The notes beneath the pieces were generated by a model. It searched no databases. It saw only the letters and a program-made list of their open reading frames with translations, and was not told the origin of the DNA. A DNA stretch of 36,388 nucleotides, from the NCBI GenBank assembly GCA_927407015.1, contig CAKMJT010000048.1, forward strand, positions 1-36,388, written 5' to 3'. Positions 7,856 to 16,361 of the stretch are shown one piece after another. Positions within the stretch are counted from its first letter, which is position 1. Each line of letters opens with the position of its first letter. Made by a program: the position numbers and the translations under genes. This DNA comes from an uncultured Proteiniphilum sp. (lineage in GTDB: Bacteria > Bacteroidota > Bacteroidia > Bacteroidales > Dysgonomonadaceae).

Positions 7856-9097
7856 TTACAGCAACCAGTCGATAATATTAACCACGCGGATGCTTTGTTC
7901 CAGTGCGGGTAACGGAATAATATCCGATTTCCCCCGGGTAAGGATAGTCCCTTCGGACAAATGGTAAGTAACCATCGCTTCCAACAGGCCTTCCGTTTCC
8001 CGTGCATAGTTTTCCGGTGTCAGAAATTCACACACTTGTATCACATTAATAATTTGATTGTGTTGCAGACAGACGAAGTCACACTCTTTCATCTTTTTAT
8101 GAAAGTAAACCTGATAACCTCGCCGGCGCAATTCGATAAACACCATGTTTTCTAACAGTCGTCCGCTGTCCTGGGAAAAGCGAAAAGCCACTCTGGAGCT
8201 CAGTCCATTGTCGATACAATAGATTTTCTTGTTGGAAACATATTGCTTTTTGAGTGAATAGTCGTATTTGGGAACCTGGAAAAGCAAAAAAGATGCTTCC
8301 ATATAGGAGATATAGTTCTTGGTGGACGTGTCGCTCTTTATACCCAACAGACGAGAGATATTCCGGTAGCTGAATTCTTTTCCGATATTGGAAAGGGCAT
8401 AATGCGCCAGTTCGCGAAATGCTTTTTTTTCCTGAATGGCATAGCGGAAAAGAATATCCTTATAAAGGATATTTTCATAGAGCGTGGCAAGGATTTCCTC
8501 GTCTTTCGTAAGGCAATAGAGCGGAAAGCCTCCATGAGGCAGGTACTCGTCGAAAGCTTTACTAACCACCGCACGCGATACCGTTGTCTTTTTCACGGCA
8601 ATACCCGCGAAGTCGAGATATTCGGCAAAAGAAAAAGGGTATAGTTCAATTTGTTTGTAGCGGCCGGTAAGGTGTGTGCCTAATTCGCCACTCAGCAATT
8701 TGGAGTTTGAACCGGAAAGAAATATTTTGTATCCCTCGTCGTGTATGCGGCGTACAAAACGTTCCCATTTGGGAATGTTCTGTATTTCGTCTATAATGAT
8801 ATTCCGGCTGGCGTTTTGCTTGTGCCAAAGGGTCAGAAGAGTAGAAAAATCGGACACTTCGAAATGAAGCAGCCGTTCGTCGTCGAAATTGACATAGACG
8901 AAATCATTGCCCAAACGATCGGCAAACTGGCGCAGCAAGGTGGATTTACCGCAACGACGAATACCCGAGACAATGACAATTTGTTCGCTGTTTAGGTAAA
9001 GGTCGAAGTCTATTTGCCTAAAAATGCCTGGCGATCGGGATGAAAACAGCTCCCGTTGATCGGAAACGACAAAGTCCAAATCATATTCATTTATCAT
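7856..9097 (-). CDS. AAA-type ATPase with DUF4143 domain
   Basis: A 413-residue ATPase of the AAA_14/DUF4143 family. Walker A is GIRRCGKSTLL (residues 45-55), Walker B is IIIDE (about 100-104) followed by QN, and sensor-type SGSNSKLLS follows. The C-terminal DUF4143 region includes VFIELRRRGYQVYFHKK and ECDFVCLQ, resembling a PD-(D/E)xK nuclease core. It is intact and has its own promoter, in contrast to every neighbour within 4 kb. Its biological role is not established; such genes are multicopy and accessory in Bacteroidales. It is transcribed against the decayed genes on both sides, and its 3' end abuts a truncated glycosidase-like fragment, consistent with insertion into a decaying locus. 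A second DUF4143 ATPase of a different subgroup is at 25674. Confidence 0.85.
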   Translation of the reverse strand: MINEYDLDFVVSDQRELFSSRSPGIFRQIDFDLYLNSEQIVIVSGIRRCGKSTLLRQFADRLGNDFVYVNFDDERLLHFEVSDFSTLLTLWHKQNASRNIIIDEIQNIPKWERFVRRIHDEGYKIFLSGSNSKLLSGELGTHLTGRYKQIELYPFSFAEYLDFAGIAVKKTTVSRAVVSKAFDEYLPHGGFPLYCLTKDEEILATLYENILYKDILFRYAIQEKKAFRELAHYALSNIGKEFSYRNISRLLGIKSDTSTKNYISYMEASFLLFQVPKYDYSLKKQYVSNKKIYCIDNGLSSRVAFRFSQDSGRLLENMVFIELRRRGYQVYFHKKMKECDFVCLQHNQIINVIQVCEFLTPENYARETEGLLEAMVTYHLSEGTILTRGKSDIIPLPALEQSIRVVNIIDWLL

Positions 9098-9128
9098 AAA
9101 AATAACATTTATAATGTGGATAATATTG

Positions 9129-9160
9129 CAAAACTAACATTTAAAATATGAATATGCAAA
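9129..9160 (-). promoter_or_regulatory. Bacteroidetes promoter for the DUF4143 ATPase
   Basis: Read on the minus strand, TTTG (9157-9160) is followed after 20 bases by TAGTTTTG (9129-9136), a full match to TTTG-N19/21-TAnnTTTG. The predicted start is about 9121, about 24 bases before the ATG at 9097. Confidence 0.65.
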
Positions 9161-9213
9161 TAAAACTCTCCAATAATTCTTTTAAAAGATAAGTATCTAA
9201 AAATTTAAACAAT

Positions 9214-10068
9214 ATGAAAACAATCAAAATCGCATTTGCTGCGCTGTTGTGCCTTATATTAGGCCTCGGATGTGCACAGGACAACACGAAAACAAAAGCG
9301 GAGAAACAGGGATGGAACCTTTCCCTGCAATCCTACACGTTCCATCTGTTTACAGTAGCGGAATCATTGGATAAAACGGAGGAATTAGGCATTCGCTTTA
9401 TCAAAATCTATCCCGGATAGAAAATGGGGAGCAGTTTCGGAAATATTGTTTTCGGCTATGATTTAAGTATGAAAGATCAGGAGAGGCTTGGTTTTTTGGC
9501 CGCATCTAAGGGTGTCAAAATTATTTCTTCGGGGGTATGGACTGCCCAAAGGGAAGAATGGGATTCTATGTTTTCGTTCGCAAAGAACATGGGAATGGAA
9601 TTTATCAGCGCCGAACCCAACCGCGAAGATTGGGATGTAGTGGAAGAACTGGCTAAAAAATATAATATCAAAGTAGCTGTTCACAATCACCCGAGCGAAA
9701 ACTCATACTGGAACCCGGAAATATTGCATGGCTGTATCGAGGGTAAGGGAAATCTTTTGGGCGCTTGTGCGGATGTGGGACACTATAAAAGGATGGGGCT
9801 TGATCCGACCGACTGTCTGAAAACGCTCGACGGCAAAATTTTCTCCCTGCACTTCAAGGATATTGCACCCACCGGGGACGAACAGACCCTTGAAGATGTC
9901 GTATGGGGACAGGGTATCCTCAACGTGAAAGGAATGATGGAGGAACTGGAGAGGCAAAACTTCAAGGGATATTTCACGATCGAATATGAAGCGGACTGGG
10001 AAAATAATGTTCCGCAGATTCGTCGCTCGGTTGAATATTTCAACAAAATTACGGAAGAAATTCTTTAA
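9214..10068 (+). pseudogene. Sugar phosphate isomerase/epimerase lipoprotein, interrupted by an amber codon
   Basis: A lipoprotein signal (MKTIKIAFAALLCLILGLGC) leads into an AP-endonuclease-2-type TIM barrel. The reading frame is broken only by TAG at 9418-9420 within IYPG-stop-KMGSSFG; the frame is unchanged on either side. Related proteins carry glutamine at this position in YPGQKLGG, so a CAG to TAG change is the obvious cause. The second part has the expected barrel residues: ISAEPNRED, VAVHNHPSENSYW, ADVGHY, SLHFKDI and FTIEYEAD, covering metal-binding Glu, His and Asp. Joined, the product would be 284 residues, normal for the family. An internal ATG at 9424 could start a 214-residue protein, but it would lack the signal and the first barrel strands. 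Confidence 0.8.
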
Positions 10069-10098
10069 TTTTGTTAACTTTATTTCACAATGTGTAAC

Positions 10099-10179
10099 GG
10101 GCTGAACATCGTCATAAAAGTTCAGGCATCTCTCAACACTTTCGTGAAAGGTCACAACTATAATGGCTTCAGAAAGTGA
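10099..10179 (+). pseudogene. Second glycosidase-like fragment
   Basis: Twenty-six codons read GLNIVIKVQASLNTFVKGHN then YNGFRK and stop. They align with GLKVHVSLNTFVAGHNYFD of the fragment at 7632, though the DNA differs at many positions, so this is a relic of a paralogous gene rather than a recent duplicate. It overlaps, in a different frame, the first codons of the chimera at 10163. Confidence 0.45.
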
Positions 10180-11220
10180 GAGATTGTCCAATATGTTGGC
10201 CATCTATTGGAATCAGAACAAACAAACAAAAGCCATCGGCATAGATACGGTGATCATGATCCGGTCAGGCTACAAAAAATTCATCACCTATTCCTCTAAG
10301 TACCTGTTGAGCAAAGGCTGTTATATGCCTTCGATGGACCTGCTCGACATGTTCCTCCGGCTCGCCGAAAAATATGAGATGAAGTTCTATTTCGGGCTGT
10401 ACGACTCGGGGCATTACTGGGTTACCGGCGACATGAGCCACGAGATCGAAGACAACCGCTTTGTGATCGATGAGGTGTGGAAAAAATACGGAGAGAAGTA
10501 CAAAAGCTTCGGCGGATGGTATATCAGTGGCGAGATCAGCCGCGCCACCAAAGGGGCGATCGGCGCTTTCAGCACCATGGGTAAACAGTGCAAGGAAGTA
10601 TCGGGAGGGTTGCCCACCTTCATCTCCCCCTGGATCGATGGTAAGAAAGCGGTCGCGGCCAGCGGCTCCTCCCTCTCGAAAGAAGAGGCCGTATCGGTAC
10701 AACAGCACGAGAAGGAGTGGAACGAGATCTTTGCCGGCATCCATGAGGAGGTTGACGCCTGTGCTTTTCAGGATGGTCACATCGACTACAACGAACTGGA
10801 TGCTTTCTTTGAGGTAAACAAAAAGCTGGCAGACCGCTATGGGATGGAGTGCTGGACCAATGCCGAAACATTTGACCGGGACATGCCGATCAAGTTTCTC
10901 CCCATCAAATTCGACAAGCTGCGACTTAAGCTGGAAGCTGCCAAGCGGGCAAACTATGCCAAGGCGATCACCTTCGAATTCTCACACTTCATGAGCCCCC
11001 AGTCGGCCAACCTGGAACAGCTGGTCATCTACCGCATCATCGGCGGTATCAGCATCGGCATCGTCTCCATCATGTGTCCGCTCTACATCTCAGAAGTTTC
11101 GCCTGCCTCCCACCGGGGACGGATGGTCTCCCTCTACCAGCTGGCGGGCTCTCCAGCGGCGACTCGCTCTTCTACCAGTCCCTCATCGGCCTGGTGAACA
11201 TGGGCGTTCATTACGAATAA
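10163..11220 (+). pseudogene. Chimeric relic: DUF4434-like C-terminal part joined to sugar-transporter fragments
   Basis: From about 10200 to 11020 the frame encodes a DUF4434-like barrel half (AIGIDTVIMIRSGYKKF, FYFGLYDSGHYW, SFGGWYISGEIS, CAFQDGHIDY, ITFEFSHFMSPQSA). The frame then passes without a break into an MFS sugar-porter segment, YRIIGGISIGIVSIMCPLYI followed by SEVSPASHRGRM, which belongs to TM4 and the RG loop of XylE-type transporters. At about 11146 a frame change leads into LSSGDSLFYQSLIGLVNMG, resembling a later part (around TM8) of the same transporter family, ending at TAA 11218-11220. The long frame of 344 codons ends earlier, at 11197. There is no signal peptide and no N-terminal barrel half. 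It is best read as deletion junctions stacking three gene fragments. Confidence 0.65.
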
Positions 11221-11686
11221 ACCGTGCTACATGGGTTGCTGCCTTTTCAAGCCCTATCAGTAAGCTGTTTTCGACCAGGGCTGAATTATGGGGAGAACCC
11301 AGCAGGTTGGACAGCTCCTGCTGGTAGATCATCTGCCTTTTTGATAAAGCCAGGATCATGGCGACTACATGTTCTGCCATGGGTGAGGCATAAGCCCCCT
11401 GATTGGAAGCGATGATGAGTCCCGAAGGGAATTTAACCAGTTTAACATGATCATATCCGGCTGAAAGCAGTTGAATAAATATAGTTTCCCTGTATGAGAT
11501 TTCCGGACTATAAAGTCCTTCATGCTCCGGATTCCACGATAGTAGAATCTAAGACGATGAAATGAGATTGTTTTTCGCCTCTTTGGGATGATCATCCAGA
11601 AAACGGATGTCTGCCATGTTTTCAAAAAATTGTTGCAGAAATTGTTTTTGTTCCGGTGTTGTCTGAAAAGTTGCAAGTATTTTCAT
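11183..11686 (-). pseudogene. D-2-hydroxyacid dehydrogenase, frameshifted and truncated
   Basis: On the minus strand a plausible start at 11686 gives MKILATFQTTPEQKQFLQQF, then RFLDDHPKEAKN, before a stop near 11550. In another frame the protein continues LLSWNPEHEGLYSPE, IQLLSAGYDHVKL, IIASNQGAYASPMAEHVVAM and ILALSKRQMIYQQ. This is the substrate-domain and dimerisation-region pattern of D-isomer-specific 2-hydroxyacid dehydrogenases. It is cut off before the NAD-binding GxGxxG, so at most about 40 percent of the family length of about 310 residues remains. Its 3' end overlaps the transporter fragment on the other strand. Confidence 0.65.
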
Positions 11687-11747
11687 CAACATAAATTTTT
11701 GTATAATACTTATGGGTACCTCTGATAACTTCTTTTTTTGGTGTTTT

Positions 11748-12902
11748 TCAGTCAAACATCTTCTTAAACTTGTTGAACATGCTCTTTCGGGCAGTAGATG
11801 AAGGGGTAAAGTTTTCCGATTTATTCATTTCCTCCATCAACTTGCGTTCGCGATCACTCAGGTTTTCAGGGACGTATACATTCACATTCACCAGCTCATC
11901 TCCCTTTCCGTAACCGTTTACCGACGGCAGCCCCTTGTTGCGAAGACGCAACACCTTTCCCGGCTGCGTACCCGGCTCAATCTTCACCTTGGCCACACCG
12001 TCAATAGTGGGCACATCTACACTACCCCCGAGGGCAGCCATGGGGAAACTCAGAAAAAGATTATATATCACATCATTCTCATCGCGGATCAGGTTCGGAT
12101 CTTCCTCCTCCTCAATCACGATCAGCAGATCACCGTTCACGCCCCCCCTACGGGCAGCATTTCCCTTACCCGACATGGAGAGCTGCATTCCTTCGGCCAC
12201 ACCGGCAGGTATCCTGATGGAGATCACCTCCTCCTCCCGTACGATACCTTCTCCGTTGCAATGGGCACATTTCTTCGTAATCGATTTCCCGTCACCGTTA
12301 CAGGTGGGGCAGGTGGAAGAGGTCTGCATCTGTCCCAGGATGGTGTTGGTCACACGGGTCACCACACCCGATCCGTTACAGGTGGAGCAGGTGGCGACGG
12401 AAGTGCCGTTTTCGGAACCGTTGCCGTCGCAATGCGAGCAGGAGACATATTTTTTTACCTTGATCTTCTTCTCCACGCCGTTGAGGATCTCTTTCAGCGT
12501 CAGCTTCACCTTCACCCGAAGATCAGACCCACGGTTCACCCTCCTGCCGCGCTGGCTTCCGCCAAAACCACCGAAGCCGCCAAAGCCGCCAAAATGGCCA
12601 CCGAAGATATCACCGAACTGAGAGAATATATCATCCATCGACATGCCGCCACCAAAACCGCCGGAGGCTGCCCCGCCCACACCGGCATGACCATACTGGT
12701 CGTAACGGGCACGCTTATTTTCATCACTCAGCACTTCATACGCTTCTGCTGCCTCCTTGAAGTTTTCCTCTGCCTGCTTATCGCCCGGATTTTTATCCGG
12801 GTGATACTGAATGGCTTTCTTGCGGTAAGCCTTTTTAATCTCCTCGGCAGAGGCTGTTTTGGGTATTTCCAGTATCTCGTAATAATCTCTTTTACCAGCC
12901 AT
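11748..12902 (-). CDS. dnaJ: Chaperone protein DnaJ
   Basis: The Hsp40 co-chaperone that delivers unfolded clients to DnaK and stimulates its ATPase. Order of domains: J domain with YHPDKNPGD (about residues 33-41), a glycine/phenylalanine linker with [11 protein letters not shown] repeats, and a zinc-finger region with four CxxCxGxG units ([32 protein letters not shown]). The C-terminal substrate-binding beta domains complete it. Its 384 residues match full-length type I DnaJ. It starts one base after the grpE stop, so the two form an operon. No dnaK is in the window. Confidence 0.97.
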   Translation of the reverse strand: MAGKRDYYEILEIPKTASAEEIKKAYRKKAIQYHPDKNPGDKQAEENFKEAAEAYEVLSDENKRARYDQYGHAGVGGAASGGFGGGMSMDDIFSQFGDIFGGHFGGFGGFGGFGGSQRGRRVNRGSDLRVKVKLTLKEILNGVEKKIKVKKYVSCSHCDGNGSENGTSVATCSTCNGSGVVTRVTNTILGQMQTSSTCPTCNGDGKSITKKCAHCNGEGIVREEEVISIRIPAGVAEGMQLSMSGKGNAARRGGVNGDLLIVIEEEEDPNLIRDENDVIYNLFLSFPMAALGGSVDVPTIDGVAKVKIEPGTQPGKVLRLRNKGLPSVNGYGKGDELVNVNVYVPENLSDRERKLMEEMNKSENFTPSSTARKSMFNKFKKMFD

Positions 12903-12903
12903 C

Positions 12904-13503
12904 TTATTCTCCTACAATTACTTTTGGGAAACGAATGATCTTATCGTTCAGCTCGTATCCTTTCTGAATGCAATCCACTACCATTCCTTTACGATCCTCC
13001 TCGGCCACTGGAATAGTGGTGATCGCTTCAAACCGGTCCGCATCGAAAGGCAGTCCGATAGCTTCTATCTCCTTCACACCGTGCTGTTTCAGGAATCCGG
13101 TAAACTTCGAATAGATCAAATCCATCCCTTCAAGCATGGCATCCTTGTCTTCTGCATCGTGAAGGGTAATGAGAGCCCGTTCAAAATCATCCACGAGGTA
13201 GATGATATCGAGCAGCACACGCTCTCCTCCGCTTTTGATCAGTTCAGCTTTCTCTTTCAGCGTACGTTTGCGGAAGTTGTCGAATTCAGCATGCAGGCGG
13301 AGGTAGCTATTGTTCAGCTCTTCGTGTTTCTGCACGAGTGCGTTCAGCTCTTTTTCAAGATCATCACTCTCCCCCGTCATATTGTCTTCGTTTACATCCT
13401 CCTCCGGACCATGCACAGCCTCTTCTTGTTCAGCAGTCATTTTTGCTTTGACCTCCTCATCCCGTTCCGCGGATTCCGGATTATGTTTATCCTGATTCAT
13501 CAT
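12904..13503 (-). CDS. grpE: Nucleotide exchange factor GrpE
   Basis: Releases ADP from DnaK. An acidic, disordered N-terminus (about 50 residues) is followed by the long dimer-forming coiled coil ([20 protein letters not shown]) and the signature [14 protein letters not shown]. The beta-domain with [32 protein letters not shown] and the terminal PKVIVGE is intact. At 199 residues it is normal. Start is MM (13503 or 13500); the choice changes one residue. It is the first gene of grpE-dnaJ. No HrcA-type CIRCE inverted repeat was found in the 80 bases upstream. Confidence 0.96.
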   Translation of the reverse strand: MMNQDKHNPESAERDEEVKAKMTAEQEEAVHGPEEDVNEDNMTGESDDLEKELNALVQKHEELNNSYLRLHAEFDNFRKRTLKEKAELIKSGGERVLLDIIYLVDDFERALITLHDAEDKDAMLEGMDLIYSKFTGFLKQHGVKEIEAIGLPFDADRFEAITTIPVAEEDRKGMVVDCIQKGYELNDKIIRFPKVIVGE

Positions 13504-13583
13504 ATTTTATCCAATTCAATTAGCTACTACATACACAGCAAATAGTTTGCCAAAAATTATAAAAAGAGCCCACCGGTCACTTT

Positions 13584-14120
13584 TCAGAGGAACAATTCAC
13601 ACCATTCATCGAATATCTCCACCTGATGCCAGCCGTGACTGCTCAGGCTCTGCCGGATTTTTTTGACCGGTTTCTCAACACCCAGCTGTGATTTGGAGAA
13701 AAATTTATCGGCAAAACAGATGATTTTCTCTTCGAGACTCACCGGCCGCATATCTCTGTGCGGAATCGGCAACTTGCGGTTGATGATGGTCTCCAGACTG
13801 AGTCCTGTACCTGTATGTCGCTCACATACCAGTCCATGCCTGGGATATCCTTCCATCGAGAGCAGGTCACGTCCCAGATAACCGTGACAGATATAGGGGA
13901 AGCTGCCTTCACAGGCAATGTGAGGTGCCTTCGTCTGGAATATGCCGATATCGTGAAGCATGCCGGCTTCTTCAATAAACCGGACACTGACAGCCAGCTC
14001 CGGATGTTTTTGCGCAATGGAGAGAGCCTTGCCGGTCACATCGGTCGTATGTGACATGTAGATATCGTAGAGCTTTGTTCCCTCCTTGTAATACTTATCA
14101 ATGATTGTCTTAGGATCCAT
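13584..14120 (-). CDS. HD-domain phosphohydrolase
   Basis: A small cytoplasmic metal-dependent phosphohydrolase of the HDIG type. Ligands are visible in order: His in YMSHTTDV, the HD pair in AGMLHDIGIF, a histidine in CHGYLGRDLL, His in CERHTGTG, and the late Asp in CFADKFFSKS. From the ATG at 14120 (MDPKTIIDKYY) the protein is 178 residues. An upstream in-frame extension to 14237 exists but adds unusual sequence, and related Bacteroidota proteins begin close to this point. The substrate is unknown; nucleotides are typical for the fold. It stands alone, 80 bases downstream of grpE in transcription-independent layout. Confidence 0.8.
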   Translation of the reverse strand: MDPKTIIDKYYKEGTKLYDIYMSHTTDVTGKALSIAQKHPELAVSVRFIEEAGMLHDIGIFQTKAPHIACEGSFPYICHGYLGRDLLSMEGYPRHGLVCERHTGTGLSLETIINRKLPIPHRDMRPVSLEEKIICFADKFFSKSQLGVEKPVKKIRQSLSSHGWHQVEIFDEWCELFL

Positions 14121-14274
14121 ATAAAACCGACTTTCCATCAATTCACAAAGGTAATACAAAATATGATTATCGAAAAGCCTCCCCTGCTCGCTGTTGCACA
14201 ACAGACGGAGTAGTACCGGATGTATATGAAACACCAAAACTCAATGCCACGTGATGGTAATATAAACCTTTTCG

Positions 14275-15219
14275 TTACAGGGGGACAACATATTTCTTCA
14301 TTGCCCCGTCCTGCAAGGAGAGGGGAACGGCCAGCTTCACCTCATCGATGAGAATATTGAGCAATCGTTCACGGAAAAACTCCTTACGGGTGATAAGGCT
14401 TATCTCCCGCACAGGAGTGCTGTTTTTAAACGGGCGGACATGCTTCTTTTGTGCTTCACTCAGATTGGCGATCGCCATCTCGGGGATCACTGTCAGACCA
14501 TCATTGGAGTCAACGATATGGATCAGCGTATCGATGCTGCCCGCTTCGTAGGAAAAGATGGATTGATTTCCGCCACGGCGTTTCTTGAGCTGGCAGAGAT
14601 GCAGGATCTGCGTCCTGAAGCAATGGACCTCATCGAGCAGCCACAGCCTTGCAGTGTTCAGATCACTTTCGTCGAGCGCCGTCTTGGCATACAACGCCTT
14701 CTCCCGGGGCGAGACATAGGCAAAGAACTGCTCGTAATAGATGGGGTGCTCCGTGATAGCGGCTTCCTTCAGGGGAGTGGCAAGAATACCTCCGTCCAGC
14801 GAGTCATTTGCCAGTCCCTTCAATATCTGGTCGGTAGTCAGCTCGGAGATGACAATGCGGATATCAAATTTATTCTCACCGTGTATCTGCATCAGCTTCG
14901 GCAGAAGATAGGGTGAGATGGTGGGGATAATCCCCAGGCGGAAGACACCTTTCACAATCCCTTTCTCCTCCTGGATGATCTCTTTGATCTGGTTTACCTG
15001 TGCTATGGCCACCCGTGCCTGATTGATGATGCGTGACCCTATCTCTGTGGGCTGTACCGGCAGCTGTGAGCGGTCAAAGATCTTCACGCCCAGCTCCTCT
15101 TCCAGTTTCTGGATCATCATGCTCAACGTGGGTTGTGTAACAAAAGAGGCTTCGGCAGCCTTCGAAAAATGGCGGTAATTATCAACCGCGATAATATATT
15201 CTAATTGCTGGATGTTCAT
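14275..15219 (-). CDS. oxyR: Peroxide-sensing LysR-type regulator OxyR
   Basis: A DNA-binding activator that senses hydrogen peroxide through a disulfide. The N-terminal winged helix-turn-helix is MNIQQLEYIIAVDNYRHFSK followed by AAEASFVTQPTLSMMIQKLE. The regulatory domain contains HCFRTQILHLC, giving Cys200 and Cys209, the same spacing as the redox pair Cys199/Cys208 of E. coli OxyR; this is what separates it from other LysR proteins. The length of 314 residues is normal. The ATG at 15219 is chosen over an upstream in-frame start at 15258 because it opens directly on the helix-turn-helix. Likely targets are peroxide-defence genes; a peroxiredoxin gene lies at 33462. Confidence 0.92.
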   Translation of the reverse strand: MNIQQLEYIIAVDNYRHFSKAAEASFVTQPTLSMMIQKLEEELGVKIFDRSQLPVQPTEIGSRIINQARVAIAQVNQIKEIIQEEKGIVKGVFRLGIIPTISPYLLPKLMQIHGENKFDIRIVISELTTDQILKGLANDSLDGGILATPLKEAAITEHPIYYEQFFAYVSPREKALYAKTALDESDLNTARLWLLDEVHCFRTQILHLCQLKKRRGGNQSIFSYEAGSIDTLIHIVDSNDGLTVIPEMAIANLSEAQKKHVRPFKNSTPVREISLITRKEFFRERLLNILIDEVKLAVPLSLQDGAMKKYVVPL

Positions 15220-15280
15220 ACTGCTGTCGGGGTTTTGCGTGATCCCACCTGAGCTCACTGTAAGGGAGGCTGTATGGGTG

Positions 15281-16255
15281 TTACCTGTAATTGGAGAAAT
15301 ACTTCATAAACTGCACCCGTTCGTAAAGGGACGGGCTGCCGATGTTTGCATAATTGAGCTTACCCCTGAAATCGCTGATCCGGGTGTAGTTGCTTTGCTG
15401 CATCCACTCTTCCATGCAGGTGAGCATGTTTTCCACGACAGCCGGCCCCTGCTCATAAAGCACGCTGCAGAGCTGAATGGCTCCTGCACCTGCCAGCATA
15501 CCCTTGATGGCATCCTCCCACGAATGCACACCGTAGGAACAGGCCACGTCGAAGTCGGGAACACGTCCCGATACGATGGCTGTCCAGCGCATCGTATCGC
15601 TGAAATCGGAGGGGTTGCTGAAGACAGGGCCGGAGGTTATTTCCAGATTCTTTATATCGATATCCAGCTGGTAAAAGCGATTGAACAGTACCACCCCGTC
15701 AGCGCCCAGTGCTTTCAGTTTCGCCACCAGCCCGGGCAGATTACTGATATTTTTGGCCATCTTGATCACCAGTGGAATGGTGATGGTTTTCTTGAGCTCC
15801 CTGACGATGTTCACATAGGAATCTTCGAGCCAGGTATCCGCGAACTCACCTGCGTTGAGCAGGAAAAGGTTCAGCTCCAGCGCATCGGCGCCGGCATCCT
15901 GCACGATTTTGGCGAAATCGGTCCATCGGGCTAACTTGTAGCAATTGATGCTTGCCACGATTGGCACACTGCATTCGGCCTTTGCAGAACTGATCAGCTC
16001 CAGGTATTTCTCCTTATGGTTCATCTCAACGTATGCGTTGATATAATCGGCTGCTTCGGGATAATCGGACAGCTGGGAGAGTTTCTCGGAATGGTTTTCG
16101 ATCTGTTCCTCGAAAAGCGATTTCAACACGATCGCCCCGATGCCGGCATCCTCCAGCTCCCTGATCTTTTTCAGTGAGTTGGTCAGGCCGCTGCTGCCGG
16201 CAATCAACGGGTTTTTCAGCTTCAATCCGGCAAAAGTTGTTTCTAAATTAACCAT
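15281..16255 (-). CDS. Dihydroorotate dehydrogenase-like flavoprotein
   Basis: A class-1 DHODH-fold FMN barrel enzyme (MVNLETTFAGLKLKNPLIAG). FMN and substrate features include the Lys in VLKSLFEEQ, Asn in ASINCY, ALELNLF, VIKMAKN, GVVLFNRFYQ and the late phosphate loop AGAGAIQLCS. It lacks the canonical pyrimidine-enzyme context and several orotate-specific residues, and Bacteroidota commonly carry such a paralogue in addition to pyrD, so a different substrate is likely. Start: the ATG at 16255 is preferred to an in-frame TTG at 16276. It has a promoter-like box and palindromes just upstream, and oxyR follows 61 bases downstream. Confidence 0.82.
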   Translation of the reverse strand: MVNLETTFAGLKLKNPLIAGSSGLTNSLKKIRELEDAGIGAIVLKSLFEEQIENHSEKLSQLSDYPEAADYINAYVEMNHKEKYLELISSAKAECSVPIVASINCYKLARWTDFAKIVQDAGADALELNLFLLNAGEFADTWLEDSYVNIVRELKKTITIPLVIKMAKNISNLPGLVAKLKALGADGVVLFNRFYQLDIDIKNLEITSGPVFSNPSDFSDTMRWTAIVSGRVPDFDVACSYGVHSWEDAIKGMLAGAGAIQLCSVLYEQGPAVVENMLTCMEEWMQQSNYTRISDFRGKLNYANIGSPSLYERVQFMKYFSNYR

Positions 16256-16290
16256 CTGATCAAAGAATGTTTTCAAATTTTACTGATGAA

Positions 16291-16298
16291 CAAAAATA
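16291..16298 (-). promoter_or_regulatory. -7 box for the DHODH-like gene
   Basis: On the minus strand TATTTTTG matches TAnnTTTG. Transcription would begin near 16285, about 30 bases before the ATG. The expected -33 position falls in the palindrome cluster at 16307-16335. Confidence 0.45.
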
Positions 16299-16306
16299 GG
16301 CAATTT

Positions 16307-16335
16307 TATCGATAGAATCGATATCTTATATCGAT
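16307..16335. promoter_or_regulatory. Overlapping ATCGAT palindromes, candidate operator
   Basis: Two overlapping inverted repeats: TATCGAT-AGA-ATCGATA (16307-16323) and ATCGATAT-CTT-ATATCGAT (16317-16335), sharing the middle arm. They cover the place where a -33 element would lie for the DHODH-like gene. The arrangement suggests cooperative binding of a dimeric regulator; identity unknown. Confidence 0.45.
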
Positions 16336-16361
16336 ATTTTATGAGATATGATCGCACCTCC

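Noticed and set aside
11935..12621. Plus-strand open frame of 228 codons
   Set aside because: Antisense of dnaJ; proline runs come from the Gly/Phe repeat read backwards.
13504..13583. CIRCE element upstream of grpE
   Set aside because: No TTAGCACTC-N9-GAGTGCTAA-like inverted repeat is present.
15212..15934. Plus-strand open frame of 240 codons
   Set aside because: Antisense of the DHODH-like gene.
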